The notes under the pieces were generated by a model. The model was not told the DNA's origin and did no database searches. It was given only the letters and a program-made list of their open reading frames with translations. A program made the position numbers and the translations under genes. 36,542 nt of DNA. Source: a virus. Below, one piece after another: positions 17,285 through 23,268 of the stretch (position 1 is the first letter of the stretch; every line of letters begins with the position of its first letter). The DNA lies in the IMG/VR virus record IMGVR_UViG_3300025083_000103, positions 1-36,542 of that record; one strand, written 5' to 3'.

Positions 17285-17752
17285 ATGGCTATCCTTGAGA
17301 GCATTGCAGCAGCAAACGCAGCGTATAACGTCATAAAGACCGCGCTGGGCAACGGCAAAGAAACTGCTGGTGTCATTAGCTCTATAGGTAAATTCCTTGC
17401 AGCAGAAGATGATATTAAGCAGGCAGTTCAAAAGAAAAAGAACAGCCCGCTTACAGCCATAACTGGTGGAGATGAGGGTGATTGGGAAGAGTTCCAAGCC
17501 CTTGAAAACATTAAACAAAAACGCGCTGAGCTAGAAAGCTACTGCAGACTGTACGCCCCTGCAGGCACTTGGGATCGCTGGATCGCTTGGCAGAATGAGG
17601 CGCGTAAGCAACGCCAAGCCGCACGCAAGGCTGCACAGTTAGCACATGAGAAAAAGATGGAGCAAATCCAGATTGCGGCAGGTGTCATGCTTGCAGTCAC
17701 TGGGGTTGTTTTGGCAATCTATTATCTTGGCGTTTATATGGAAAAGTGGTGA
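17285..17752 (+). CDS. helical protein with C-terminal membrane anchor
   Basis: A 155-residue protein. The N terminus is a small-residue-rich amphipathic helix (LESIAAANAAYNVIKTALGN). The middle is charged and contains YCRLYAPAGTWDRWIAWQNE. Residues about 132-150 (AAGVMLAVTGVVLAIYYLGV) form a membrane segment near the C terminus. Similar proteins sit beside lysis genes in marine podoviruses. It could be an internal-membrane or spanin-like component. It ends TGATG, overlapping the next start. Confidence 0.7.
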   Translation: MAILESIAAANAAYNVIKTALGNGKETAGVISSIGKFLAAEDDIKQAVQKKKNSPLTAITGGDEGDWEEFQALENIKQKRAELESYCRLYAPAGTWDRWIAWQNEARKQRQAARKAAQLAHEKKMEQIQIAAGVMLAVTGVVLAIYYLGVYMEKW

Positions 17753-17916
17753 TGTGGATATTAGTGTGGCTTAGCTTCATAGATAATCGCTTTGAGTATT
17801 ATCAGCTAGGTACGTTTGGCACAGAGGCACACTGCAACAAAGCAAAGGCTAAGGCAGAGGTAATGGTTAAGAATGTCGGGCAAGCAGTCACCTGTTTTGC
17901 GATTGATCGAAATTAA
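17752..17916 (+). CDS. tiny exported Cys-pair protein
   Basis: A 54-residue ORF that starts inside the previous stop (TGATG). It has a short hydrophobic N terminus (MWILVWLSFIDNRFEYYQLG) followed by Cys28 and Cys48. The layout matches the 63-residue protein at 32900-33091: hydrophobic start, aromatic segment, two cysteines about 20-30 residues apart. The N terminus could act as an uncleaved signal or an anchor. The coupling and conserved layout make it a likely gene despite its size. Confidence 0.6.
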   Translation: MWILVWLSFIDNRFEYYQLGTFGTEAHCNKAKAKAEVMVKNVGQAVTCFAIDRN

Positions 17917-18016
17917 GCCAAATGTCTGGTGTGTATACAAAAACGGAAAAGTCCTTATAATCACCACGCATAAACGAATAGCGGAGCGTATTTATGGCAC
18001 ACACAGTAGTAGATGA
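17873..18016 (+). CDS. tiny overlapping ORF of the lysis region
   Basis: A 47-residue ORF in a different frame, overlapping the end of the 54-residue gene by 44 bases and the start of the next gene by 23. It contains IEIKPNVWCVYKNGKVLIIT then HKRIAERIYG. This looks like a real compact beta-beta-alpha domain rather than random sequence. It fills the otherwise empty 17917-17993 gap. The ribosome site is weak (GAGG is about 12 bases away). Moderate confidence only. Confidence 0.5.
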   Translation: MSGKQSPVLRLIEIKPNVWCVYKNGKVLIITTHKRIAERIYGTHSSR

Positions 18017-18245
18017 TTGGAAAATCGTGCCGCGCCTAATGATGATCGCGGTTACAGTTCTAACCTATAAAGCAGTCTTGTGGTTTATGACATTGCCTGA
18101 CCCAACAGTAGCCCAAAGCGGGCTTGTAAGTGTCTGCATGGGCGCTCTTACAGGCTGTTTCGGCATCTGGATGGGCAAGGAAGCAAAGACAACCGTAACG
18201 CAGACCCAGACAAGCTCTAAGGTAGAGTATGATGTGGACAAATGA
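17994..18245 (+). CDS. two-pass membrane protein, putative holin
   Basis: An 83-residue protein with GCGGAG ahead of its ATG. Two membrane segments (about residues 13-33, LMMIAVTVLTYKAVLWFMTL; and 43-62, LVSVCMGALTGCFGIWMG) flank a short loop. The C-terminal tail is polar (TTVTQTQTSSKVEYDVDK). This is the class II holin layout. It lies three genes before the endolysin, alongside a separate 3TM-type holin. It may be the holin, an antiholin or an accessory pore protein. Confidence 0.65.
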   Translation: MAHTVVDDWKIVPRLMMIAVTVLTYKAVLWFMTLPDPTVAQSGLVSVCMGALTGCFGIWMGKEAKTTVTQTQTSSKVEYDVDK

Positions 18246-18330
18246 GGAACTAGTTACGCATGTAATTGTTAAGCTCTTGGAGCTTATCTTGGGCGTTGAG
18301 ATGACGCTGTATCAGGGAGTAATGGTATAA
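18232..18330 (+). CDS. tiny ORF bridging the two holin-like genes
   Basis: A 32-residue ORF that overlaps the previous gene by 14 bases and shares one base with the next start (TAATG). The sequence MWTNEELVTHVIVKLLELIL is an amphipathic helix. It could exist only to carry ribosomes from one holin gene to the next. AAGGTAGAGT upstream is a weak ribosome site. Real coding status is uncertain. Confidence 0.45.
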   Translation: MWTNEELVTHVIVKLLELILGVEMTLYQGVMV

Positions 18331-18734
18331 TGCTTGATTTACTTGGAAAGCTGGTAGACCCAGTAAGCAATATCCTCGACAAAGTTATTGAGGACAAGGA
18401 TCAGAAAGCCAAACTTGCGCACGAAATCGCAACAATGGCAGAGCGCCACGCACAGGAGCTTGCTAAGGGTCAAATCGACATCAACAAAGAGGAAGCGAAG
18501 TCACGCAATATCTTTATTGCAGGCTGGCGTCCGTTTGTCGGTTGGACTTGCGGTTTAGCTCTTTTCTGGCACTTCTTGGGTCTACCTGTCACGCTGTTCA
18601 TCACTGGATGGTTTAACCTGCAGCACCCGCCATTGCCAGAGTTTGACATGAATAGCCTAATGACTGTTTTGCTTGGTATGCTGGGGCTTGGTGGTATGCG
18701 CAGCTTTGAGAAGTTTAAGGGACTTACGAAATAA
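18330..18734 (+). CDS. holin, 3TM gene-transfer-agent type
   Basis: A 134-residue protein. It begins with an amphipathic helix and long charged helix (LGKLVDPVSNILDKVIEDKD; HEIATMAERHAQELAKGQID). Then comes NIFIAGWRPFVGWTCGLALF, membrane segments at about residues 66-92 and 107-125, and a terminal LGLGGMRSFEKFKG. The WRPFVGW signature is that of the GTA_holin_3TM family, common in alphaproteobacterial phages and gene transfer agents. It should form the inner-membrane lesion that releases the endolysin. It sits just upstream of the endolysin gene. Confidence 0.85.
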   Translation: MLDLLGKLVDPVSNILDKVIEDKDQKAKLAHEIATMAERHAQELAKGQIDINKEEAKSRNIFIAGWRPFVGWTCGLALFWHFLGLPVTLFITGWFNLQHPPLPEFDMNSLMTVLLGMLGLGGMRSFEKFKGLTK

Positions 18735-18832
18735 TGGAAATGTGGCAGTGGATAATGCTGTTTTCAGCGGTAAGCCTTAACACGCTGGTTAATTGCTGGC
18801 GACTTTACTTGGAGATGAAAAGACATGGCTAA
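18734..18832 (+). CDS. tiny membrane protein between holin and endolysin
   Basis: A 32-residue ORF that starts in the holin stop (TAATG) and ends 8 bases inside the endolysin gene. Its core (WQWIMLFSAVSLNTLVNCWR) is one membrane helix with a basic end. It fills the whole gap between holin and endolysin in a coupled arrangement. It may be a lysis accessory or antiholin. Supported by layout, not by family recognition. Confidence 0.55.
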   Translation: MEMWQWIMLFSAVSLNTLVNCWRLYLEMKRHG

Positions 18833-19451
18833 GGGCGACGCACTAAAGATGCTGCAAAAGAAATGCGGCGTAACTCCCGATGGCGCGTTTGGGCCAAACA
18901 CCGCCTGCGCTATCGCAAACCATTACAAGATGAATGCAGTGCGTGGTGCGCACTTGCTAGGCCAAGCTGCACATGAAAGCATGAACTTCTTGGTGTCTGA
19001 AGAAAACTTAAACTACCGTGCAGCAACTATGTGCCGCGTGTGGCCCTCGCGGTTTGCATCTGAGGCAGAAGCTGCACCATACGCTATGAACCCAGAGAAA
19101 CTGGCAAACAAAGTGTATTCAGGGCGCATGGGGAATGGCTCAGAAAGCTCTGGTGATGGCTGGAAGTACGCAGGCAAGGGCTTTATCCAGCTTACAGGTA
19201 AGGACAACACACGCGAGTTTGCAGAGCATATAGGCCGCGATGGTTTGGTTGATGATCCTTCACCGATTGCGGATGAGTTAGCTATGGACAGCGCAATATT
19301 CTTCTTTGAGAAAAACGGGCTGTTCAAACTTGCGGATCAGGGTGTCAACGATGACATAATCAAGCAAATCACAAGGCGCGTCAATGGCGGCTATCATGGG
19401 CTTGATGATCGCATGAAGAAAACCAAAGACATTTACCGCTGGCTAAGCTAG
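18825..19451 (+). CDS. endolysin, glycoside hydrolase family 19
   Basis: A 208-residue enzyme. Residues about 5-30 (MLQKKCGVTPDGAFGPNTAC) resemble a peptidoglycan-binding repeat. The GH19 lysozyme/chitinase core follows: LLGQAAHESMNFLVSEENLN with catalytic-type Glu51 and Glu59/60, YAGKGFIQLTGKDNT, then ITRRVNGGYHGLDDR. Phage members cleave the glycan chain of peptidoglycan. No signal peptide is evident, so export depends on the holin. The stop codon lies in CTAG, shared with the end of the converging minus-strand gene. Confidence 0.93.
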   Translation: MAKGDALKMLQKKCGVTPDGAFGPNTACAIANHYKMNAVRGAHLLGQAAHESMNFLVSEENLNYRAATMCRVWPSRFASEAEAAPYAMNPEKLANKVYSGRMGNGSESSGDGWKYAGKGFIQLTGKDNTREFAEHIGRDGLVDDPSPIADELAMDSAIFFFEKNGLFKLADQGVNDDIIKQITRRVNGGYHGLDDRMKKTKDIYRWLS

Positions 19452-19636
19452 TGCAGCGTTTCTGCGTCACCTGTCTCACCTGAGATAAGCGCCAGTACAA
19501 CAACGATTGCAGCCATAACCTCTTCAGGCTGCACTCCCTGCTCTACACGTTCATCCATGTAGTCTAGGAGCGCATCCACCTCTTCACTTGTGCTTTCTAT
19601 ATCGTCATCCATGTCGATCTTCAGGAAAGTTTGCAT
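19448..19636 (-). CDS. small acidic protein at the convergent junction
   Basis: A 62-residue acidic protein, last gene of the leftward operon. ATG at 19636 has a strong ribosome site (CAAGGAG). It is Asp/Glu-rich (IDMDDDIESTSEEVDALLDY) with a hydrophobic helix (VMAAIVVVLALISG) near the C terminus. Its stop overlaps the endolysin stop by 4 bases in a palindromic CTAG. No family is recognised. Confidence 0.7.
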   Translation of the reverse strand: MQTFLKIDMDDDIESTSEEVDALLDYMDERVEQGVQPEEVMAAIVVVLALISGETGDAETLH

Positions 19637-19686
19637 AACTGCACTCCTTGTGTTGGCTGAGGTCAGTCTACAAGGTTTTGCAGGGA

Positions 19687-19887
19687 TTAGCTAATGTCCA
19701 TCGCATCTGATCCGCGCTGTATCATATCTGCATGCATTGTTTCACATGTGCGCAGCAACGCGATATAAGCACGAACAAGGGCTTCCATTTCGTGATCGCC
19801 GCGCATCCACCTGTCTTGCGGTAAGCCGCGCTCTGCACGCTCTATAATCTTTGCTGCGATGGCAAAGTAGTCTGGTATATCATTCAT
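19687..19887 (-). CDS. small helical protein, unknown
   Basis: A 66-residue helical protein beginning MNDIPDYFAIAAKIIERAER. Its ATG lies within the stop region of the HNH gene (GATGAATGA; 8-base overlap), so the two are coupled, with GAGAAAAGG as the ribosome site. The helices have a regular hydrophobic pattern (MEALVRAYIALLRTCETMHA). It may work with the HNH protein. No domain is recognised. Confidence 0.68.
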   Translation of the reverse strand: MNDIPDYFAIAAKIIERAERGLPQDRWMRGDHEMEALVRAYIALLRTCETMHADMIQRGSDAMDIS

Positions 19888-20233
19888 CCTTTTCTCCCTC
19901 TAATTCCATCCAGTGATAAATCCTGTGACAATTACAGCACAGTGGGATGCATTTCTCAACTTCCTCCCACATTCGCTTAAACTGACCTTGCTGCAACAAC
20001 TTACTTACCTTTGGGTCGTTGTTCTGGTCGGGGTGGTGAAAATCTATTGCAGCAGGATGAGAAAAGCCACAAAAAAAGCAGGACAAGCCTGCTTTGTAGT
20101 CTCGAAACTTCTGTCTTTGCTCTTTCTTTCGCTTTCGCGTTCGTTCAAGCGTGCGTTCTCTGTTGCGCTGATACCAATCAGCACCGTACTTCTTGTTATA
20201 CTCCCTGCGCTTCCCCTTGTCTTTGTACGGCAA
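19880..20233 (-). CDS. small HNH endonuclease-like protein
   Basis: A 117-residue protein. A very basic N-terminal helix (YNKKYGADWYQRNRERTLER) is followed by a zinc/HNH core: CFFCGFSHPAAIDFHHPDQN, then CIPLCCNCHRIYHWM. Two CxxC pairs and the HH...H set fit a ββα-metal nuclease. Small phage HNH proteins act in packaging (next to terminase) or as free-standing or homing nucleases. This one is in an accessory operon rather than near terS, so a homing or DNA-processing role is more likely. Catalytic activity is inferred. Confidence 0.8.
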   Translation of the reverse strand: MPYKDKGKRREYNKKYGADWYQRNRERTLERTRKRKKEQRQKFRDYKAGLSCFFCGFSHPAAIDFHHPDQNNDPKVSKLLQQGQFKRMWEEVEKCIPLCCNCHRIYHWMELEGEKDE

Positions 20234-20278
20234 AGGTCAATCTTCTTATGTTGGCTACACGCCTGAAATATAACATAT

Positions 20279-20494
20279 TTATTCAGGACGTAAAACAGGG
20301 GCAATGGACTTTGATAACTTGTCAGTCTTAATGCACCACATATTAACGTCACCGTCTGCAAACATATACTCTGCCATGTCCTCGTTGTCGCGGATCATAA
20401 CCTGACACGCCTCATAGCTGGGCAACAGTATATACGACTGTATATCCATGCCTCTCACTGCGTATTCAATGTAAAACGCGGTAAAAAATTCCAT
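20279..20494 (-). CDS. small protein, unknown
   Basis: A 71-residue protein. I choose the ATG at 20494 (MEFFTAFYIEYAVRG) because CAGGGAG lies 9 bases upstream; the longer frame has only a TTG start without a site. It is acidic with mixed strands (DIQSYILLPSYEACQVMIRD, DGDVNMWCIKTDKL). No family is recognised. It follows the transporter gene after a 123-base gap in which I see no gene. Confidence 0.65.
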   Translation of the reverse strand: MEFFTAFYIEYAVRGMDIQSYILLPSYEACQVMIRDNEDMAEYMFADGDVNMWCIKTDKLSKSIAPVLRPE

Positions 20495-20617
20495 TGCGCT
20501 GGCTCCCTGTTTTGTTAGATTGTCGCGGTGGGGCGAAAGTGACTGTGCGATTACTGTGTTATTGCGCAATCAGGCTTGTTGATCGGCAAAATCTCGCACA
20601 AGTCCGCCCCACACGAT

Positions 20618-21130
20618 TTACTTTTTAATTGCGTATTTTATTGCGGCGGCTGCGATTAAGCTAATCACTAGCTTTCCGAATATTTGACCCTCGACATACG
20701 CGAGAGAACCAAAGGCTATATATAGGAAAACTATGCTGTCCATGACTGCCCCAGCTAGGCCAGATGCAGCAACAGCCAAAGCCCTGCCATATTTGCGCAC
20801 ATATGTGTAAGCGCCAAAGTCCACCAATTCTGACGCGCCAAATGCCAAGATGCTTGCAAGCGCAATAAATGGATCGGCAAGCAGGTATGACAAGATTGCG
20901 CCCACTATTATACCACCCAACGCCCATTTCACACCTAGATGCTCTTGGACTTGATCGCGCAAAACCAAAGCCGCGCCTACCATCAAAACACCACTAGGCG
21001 CTGTCATGCCAAATCCAACTGGGATCATGCACGGCCCATCTGTTATGCAGAACGTGCCAACATTACCAATCATCCAGTTTGCTGCGGGTATTGTTGCTAT
21101 ATACCCTGCTAAATATCCCCACTTTTTCAT
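20618..21130 (-). CDS. yhhQ: VUT/YhhQ-family queuosine-precursor transporter
   Basis: A 170-residue integral membrane protein with about five to six hydrophobic segments. The family signature is clear: AALVLRDQVQEHLG (the RDxVQ motif), LADPFIALASILAFGASELV, DFGAYTYVRKYGRAL, and AVMDSIVFLYIAFGSL followed by GQIFGKLVISL. This is the VUT (COG1738) family, whose E. coli member YhhQ imports the 7-deazaguanine precursors preQ0 and preQ1. It is shorter than YhhQ (about 220 residues). The gene starts 14 bases after dpdA with GAGAGGATATTGAC as ribosome site. It should sit in the host inner membrane and bring in preQ0 for the adjacent transglycosylase. Substrate is inferred from family. Confidence 0.9.
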   Translation of the reverse strand: MKKWGYLAGYIATIPAANWMIGNVGTFCITDGPCMIPVGFGMTAPSGVLMVGAALVLRDQVQEHLGVKWALGGIIVGAILSYLLADPFIALASILAFGASELVDFGAYTYVRKYGRALAVAASGLAGAVMDSIVFLYIAFGSLAYVEGQIFGKLVISLIAAAAIKYAIKK

Positions 21131-21144
21131 GTCAATATCCTCTC

Positions 21145-21747
21145 TTATATCATGTTGAGCATGGGTTGCTCGTTAAGCCAGCGAAGCCACTTATCTAGCT
21201 TTGCTCTATTCTCGTCTGGCGCAAATGCAAGCATAGTTCCGTCCACGCTGTCACACCCTATTGCAGCCGCAAGACGCATTCTTTGGTAGCTATTCACTCT
21301 ACCCATATGCACCCACTTATCTCGGCGTTTGGCTTCTGCCACAAGATCAGCGGCAGCTTGGCTCAGTTTCCACTCTGTGCTGCCACCAATAAATATTGCA
21401 TCTAACTTTGACCACTCAACTGTGTTGGGCAGCTCACCATCTTGGCAGACATAGGCAGCCTTAAAGCCTAACTTTTGGATGCGTGGCAGCATTGGGTAGG
21501 CTCGATCTTTTGTTGCTGCTGCGTCACCAACCACATCAGGTGCTGCGGCAAACAAGCAAGCGTCACGATCTAACTTATCAAGCCAAGCAAGAAAGCCATC
21601 GTTGCTGTACTTGCCTGCCTGAACAAAACATCCATTGTCAGCGGCGAACAAGCTGTGACCATGAATTGACTGCTTGCCAGCGTTGAAACTAAGCATAACA
21701 CCAAGCTGGTCGGTGCATTCTACTTTTTTGCCGCTTAGATAGATCAT
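21145..21747 (-). CDS. dpdA: DpdA-like 7-deazaguanine DNA transglycosylase
   Basis: A 200-residue enzyme of the tRNA-guanine transglycosylase (TGT) superfamily, of the short phage DpdA type that exchanges guanine in DNA for a 7-deazaguanine such as preQ0. Motifs: FAADNGCFVQ (residues 34-43) matches the TGT DSGGFQ loop with base-binding Asp37. PDVVGD is at 70-75. FIGGSTEWKLS (119-129) parallels the TGT GG segment. HMGRVNSYQR (147-156) and GCDSVDGT (164-171) match the region carrying the catalytic Asp. It lacks the C-terminal zinc site of bacterial TGT. Its start overlaps the HTH gene stop (ATGA), and the YhhQ-type transporter follows directly. No preQ0 biosynthesis genes (folE, queD, queE, queC) are in the window. 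Confidence 0.85.
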   Translation of the reverse strand: MIYLSGKKVECTDQLGVMLSFNAGKQSIHGHSLFAADNGCFVQAGKYSNDGFLAWLDKLDRDACLFAAAPDVVGDAAATKDRAYPMLPRIQKLGFKAAYVCQDGELPNTVEWSKLDAIFIGGSTEWKLSQAAADLVAEAKRRDKWVHMGRVNSYQRMRLAAAIGCDSVDGTMLAFAPDENRAKLDKWLRWLNEQPMLNMI

Positions 21748-22010
21748 TTCATAAAATACTTAGCTTTCCAGTAACGCACGCTGCTTTCAGATATGCCTAG
21801 CTCATTGGCGATATCTACCGTGCGGAAACCTTCCTCTACCAGTTCCTTAATTAACGCCAAGCGCTCTGGGTTATATGTTCCATGCGGTCTTCCCTTCTGC
21901 GTTGGCTTCGGCTGTTCGCGTTTTTGTTGTTGCAGTCCTGTACCCCATTTCTTGCGGTACGCAGCATTTTCCTGCTTGGCTAGTGCGGCCCATGCTGTTG
22001 CTATTGTCAT
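21744..22010 (-). CDS. small HTH protein
   Basis: An 88-residue protein. The C-terminal half is a helix-turn-helix of resolvase/HTH_38 type: LALIKELVEEGFRTVDIANE followed by LGISESSVRYWKAKYF. The N-terminal half is basic (NAAYRKKWGTG, KPTQKGRPHGTY) and could make minor-groove contacts. Overlaps of ATGA at both ends link it to the 22007 gene and dpdA. It may regulate the accessory operon or direct a DNA-modification event. Both are inference. Confidence 0.8.
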   Translation of the reverse strand: MTIATAWAALAKQENAAYRKKWGTGLQQQKREQPKPTQKGRPHGTYNPERLALIKELVEEGFRTVDIANELGISESSVRYWKAKYFMK

Positions 22011-22192
22011 ACTGGTGTTCCTGTTACATCTTCACGCTCTTCTTTGAGCTTATCTAAAACGTGCTTCATCCTAGAGTGTATCGCATCAATATGCACTAAT
22101 GCTGATGTAGGGTTTGCTCGTGCCGCTATGCAGTCTTTTATCGTGTGTTCCAGATACTTCGCGATCTGATTGTCAGTCATCATCTTCCTCAT
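22007..22192 (-). CDS. small helical protein, unknown
   Basis: A 61-residue helical protein. Three nearby ATGs (22192, 22183, 22180) are possible. GAGGAA places the ribosome best for 22183/22180, giving 57-58 residues (MTDNQIAKYLEHTIKDCIAA). It overlaps the zinc-motif gene by up to 20 bases and the HTH gene by ATGA. The sequence has two amphipathic helices. No family is recognised. Confidence 0.65.
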   Translation of the reverse strand: MRKMMTDNQIAKYLEHTIKDCIAARANPTSALVHIDAIHSRMKHVLDKLKEEREDVTGTPV

Positions 22193-22352
22193 GTTTATTT
22201 GTTTCTATCTCACCATCACCTTGGCATAACTCGCACACCTCATCGTATGCAACTAAATCTGGCGGGGTGTCTCTGTCGATCCAAGGCGCAACGCGCTCAC
22301 GCTCTATATAGCCTGTGCCATTACACTCTGGACATGCGATGTAACCTATCAA
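22173..22352 (-). CDS. DnaJ-type zinc-motif small protein (TTG start)
   Basis: A small protein with two CxxCxGxG motifs: CPECNGTG near the N terminus and CELCQGDG near the C terminus, as in the DnaJ central zinc domain. I choose TTG at 22352 because it overlaps the preceding TGA (TTGA) and AAGGAG lies 10 bases upstream. The TTG at 22361 is only one base from that site. The result is about 59 residues ending in an acidic EEDDD. Such zinc mini-proteins are common in phage early regions. Function is unknown. Confidence 0.72.
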   Translation of the reverse strand: MIGYIACPECNGTGYIERERVAPWIDRDTPPDLVAYDEVCELCQGDGEIETNKHEEDDD

Positions 22353-22444
22353 AACGGGCAATCTCCTTGATCTCGCTTGGGATGCCAGATGACCGACACC
22401 CCATGCATTTGCTCTATGAACTCAACGAGTATGCTGGACCACAT
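22349..22444 (-). CDS. tiny overlapping ORF (31 aa)
   Basis: A 31-residue ORF, MWSSILVEFIEQMHGVSVIW then HPKRDQGDCPF. It overlaps the end of the preceding gene by 23 bases and its stop overlaps the next gene's TTG start. It fills what would otherwise be a gap in a fully coupled operon. Coding status rests on this arrangement only. Confidence 0.5.
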   Translation of the reverse strand: MWSSILVEFIEQMHGVSVIWHPKRDQGDCPF

Positions 22445-22595
22445 TGCGGTTAGCATCCATTAAGTCGATTGATTGGCAAATCTCCTCTATCCATGACAGC
22501 GGCACAGTTTCGCCTTGCGCAATTGTACTACGCACAGCTTCTGCTCTGCTATATGCCTGATAGTAGGCTTGCACATATTTATTGTGTTTTTCCAT
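22422..22595 (-). CDS. first gene of the leftward accessory operon, unknown
   Basis: A 57-residue helical protein beginning MEKHNKYVQAYYQAYSRAEA, with ribosome site AAGGAAGGAAGCA immediately upstream. It is the first gene after the divergent control region at 22.6 kb. Segments such as PLSWIEEICQSIDLMDANRN suggest two helices. No family is recognised. Confidence 0.7.
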   Translation of the reverse strand: MEKHNKYVQAYYQAYSRAEAVRSTIAQGETVPLSWIEEICQSIDLMDANRNVVQHTR

Positions 22596-22618
22596 TGCTT
22601 CCTTCCTTGTAAATATTT

Positions 22619-22673
22619 AGTCAATCCCTAGTTGACATCTAATTAATATCAGTGTTAAGAAACGAATGTCAAC
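22619..22673. promoter_or_regulatory. face-to-face divergent promoters with TTGACA dyad
   Basis: GTTGACAT (22631-22638) and its exact reverse complement ATGTCAAC (22665-22672) face each other across 26 bases. Read rightwards, TTGACA at 22632 has a weak TAAGAA box 18 bases on, serving the gene at 22695. Read leftwards, TTGACA at 22671-22666 is followed after 18 bases by TATTAA, serving the gene at 22595. Each consensus -35 box is therefore inside the other promoter's transcribed region. A third half-site GTCAA is at 22620. The dyad could also be the operator for the RHH protein encoded next door. Confidence 0.65.
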
Positions 22674-22694
22674 AATTTTTTTTGTGAGGTAAAA

Positions 22695-22886
22695 ATGAAT
22701 AGCGACACAAAGCCATGCATGCTGCACCTAAGTAAGACTGCAGACGAAGTAATAGAGCGACTGCGATTTGATGATGTGTACAAACCACAGGGCCGCAGAA
22801 AGCACAGCCGCAGCGACTTTGTAGAAGACGCAATCCTGTTTTACGCGAAACACTTGGAAGCGCAGCTAGATGGTCAACGGGCGTAA
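22695..22886 (+). CDS. ribbon-helix-helix (Arc/CopG-like) small regulator
   Basis: A 63-residue protein with ribosome site GTGAGG. The N-terminal strand (KPCMLHLSKTADEVIERLRF) is followed by a basic turn (GRRKHSRSDFVEDAILFYAK) that resembles the second helix of RHH regulators, where S-R-S-x-F-V-x-x-A is typical. It is the first gene right of the dyad promoter, a usual place for an autoregulator. Assignment is by pattern and position. Confidence 0.7.
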   Translation: MNSDTKPCMLHLSKTADEVIERLRFDDVYKPQGRRKHSRSDFVEDAILFYAKHLEAQLDGQRA

Positions 22887-23268
22887 TAAGGGCGCATCGT
22901 TTGAGCGCAGCATAGCAAACATGCTATTTGCTGATCTGGGGCTAAACGCAAAGCGCGATATTGAGCAGTACCGTGCAGCGGATCATGGGGACATCGTAAC
23001 AGACGATGAGAGCTGGCCCTATGTCATCGAATGCAAACGCTATGGGGGCAAACACTTCACGTTTCGCCCAGAGTGGTGGGTGCAAGTCGAGAAAGCTGCC
23101 AATGCTGCAGGAAAAGAACCTGTGCTTGTCTATAAGTATGACCGCCAGCCAATCACGGTTGTCATGCGCCTAGAATACTTAATGGGTGACGGAGTACATC
23201 ACGAAGAAAAAGTACGCATGGATTGGGATGCGTTTATCTACATCGCAAGGGAGAATTGGGATGGTTAA
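22870..23268 (+). CDS. PD-(D/E)XK nuclease, Holliday-junction-resolvase-like
   Basis: A 132-residue nuclease. Residues fit the Hjc/VRR-like archetype: GASFERSIANML with Glu12, the GDI strand with Asp41, and VIECKR with Glu54 and Lys56. They are followed by a helix with conserved Gln (WWVQVEKAANAAGKEPVLVY). It probably resolves branched DNA formed during recombination-dependent replication or before packaging. The start overlaps the preceding gene by 17 bases. It overlaps the next gene by 8 bases. Confidence 0.82.
   Translation: MVNGRNKGASFERSIANMLFADLGLNAKRDIEQYRAADHGDIVTDDESWPYVIECKRYGGKHFTFRPEWWVQVEKAANAAGKEPVLVYKYDRQPITVVMRLEYLMGDGVHHEEKVRMDWDAFIYIARENWDG

Noticed and set aside
20494-20618. 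Possible preQ1-type riboswitch near the 7-deazaguanine genes
   Set aside because: I looked in this gap and in front of dpdA and the transporter. The genes are coupled with 0-14 bases between them, and no H-type pseudoknot pattern (C-rich loop with A-rich tail) is evident in the gap.
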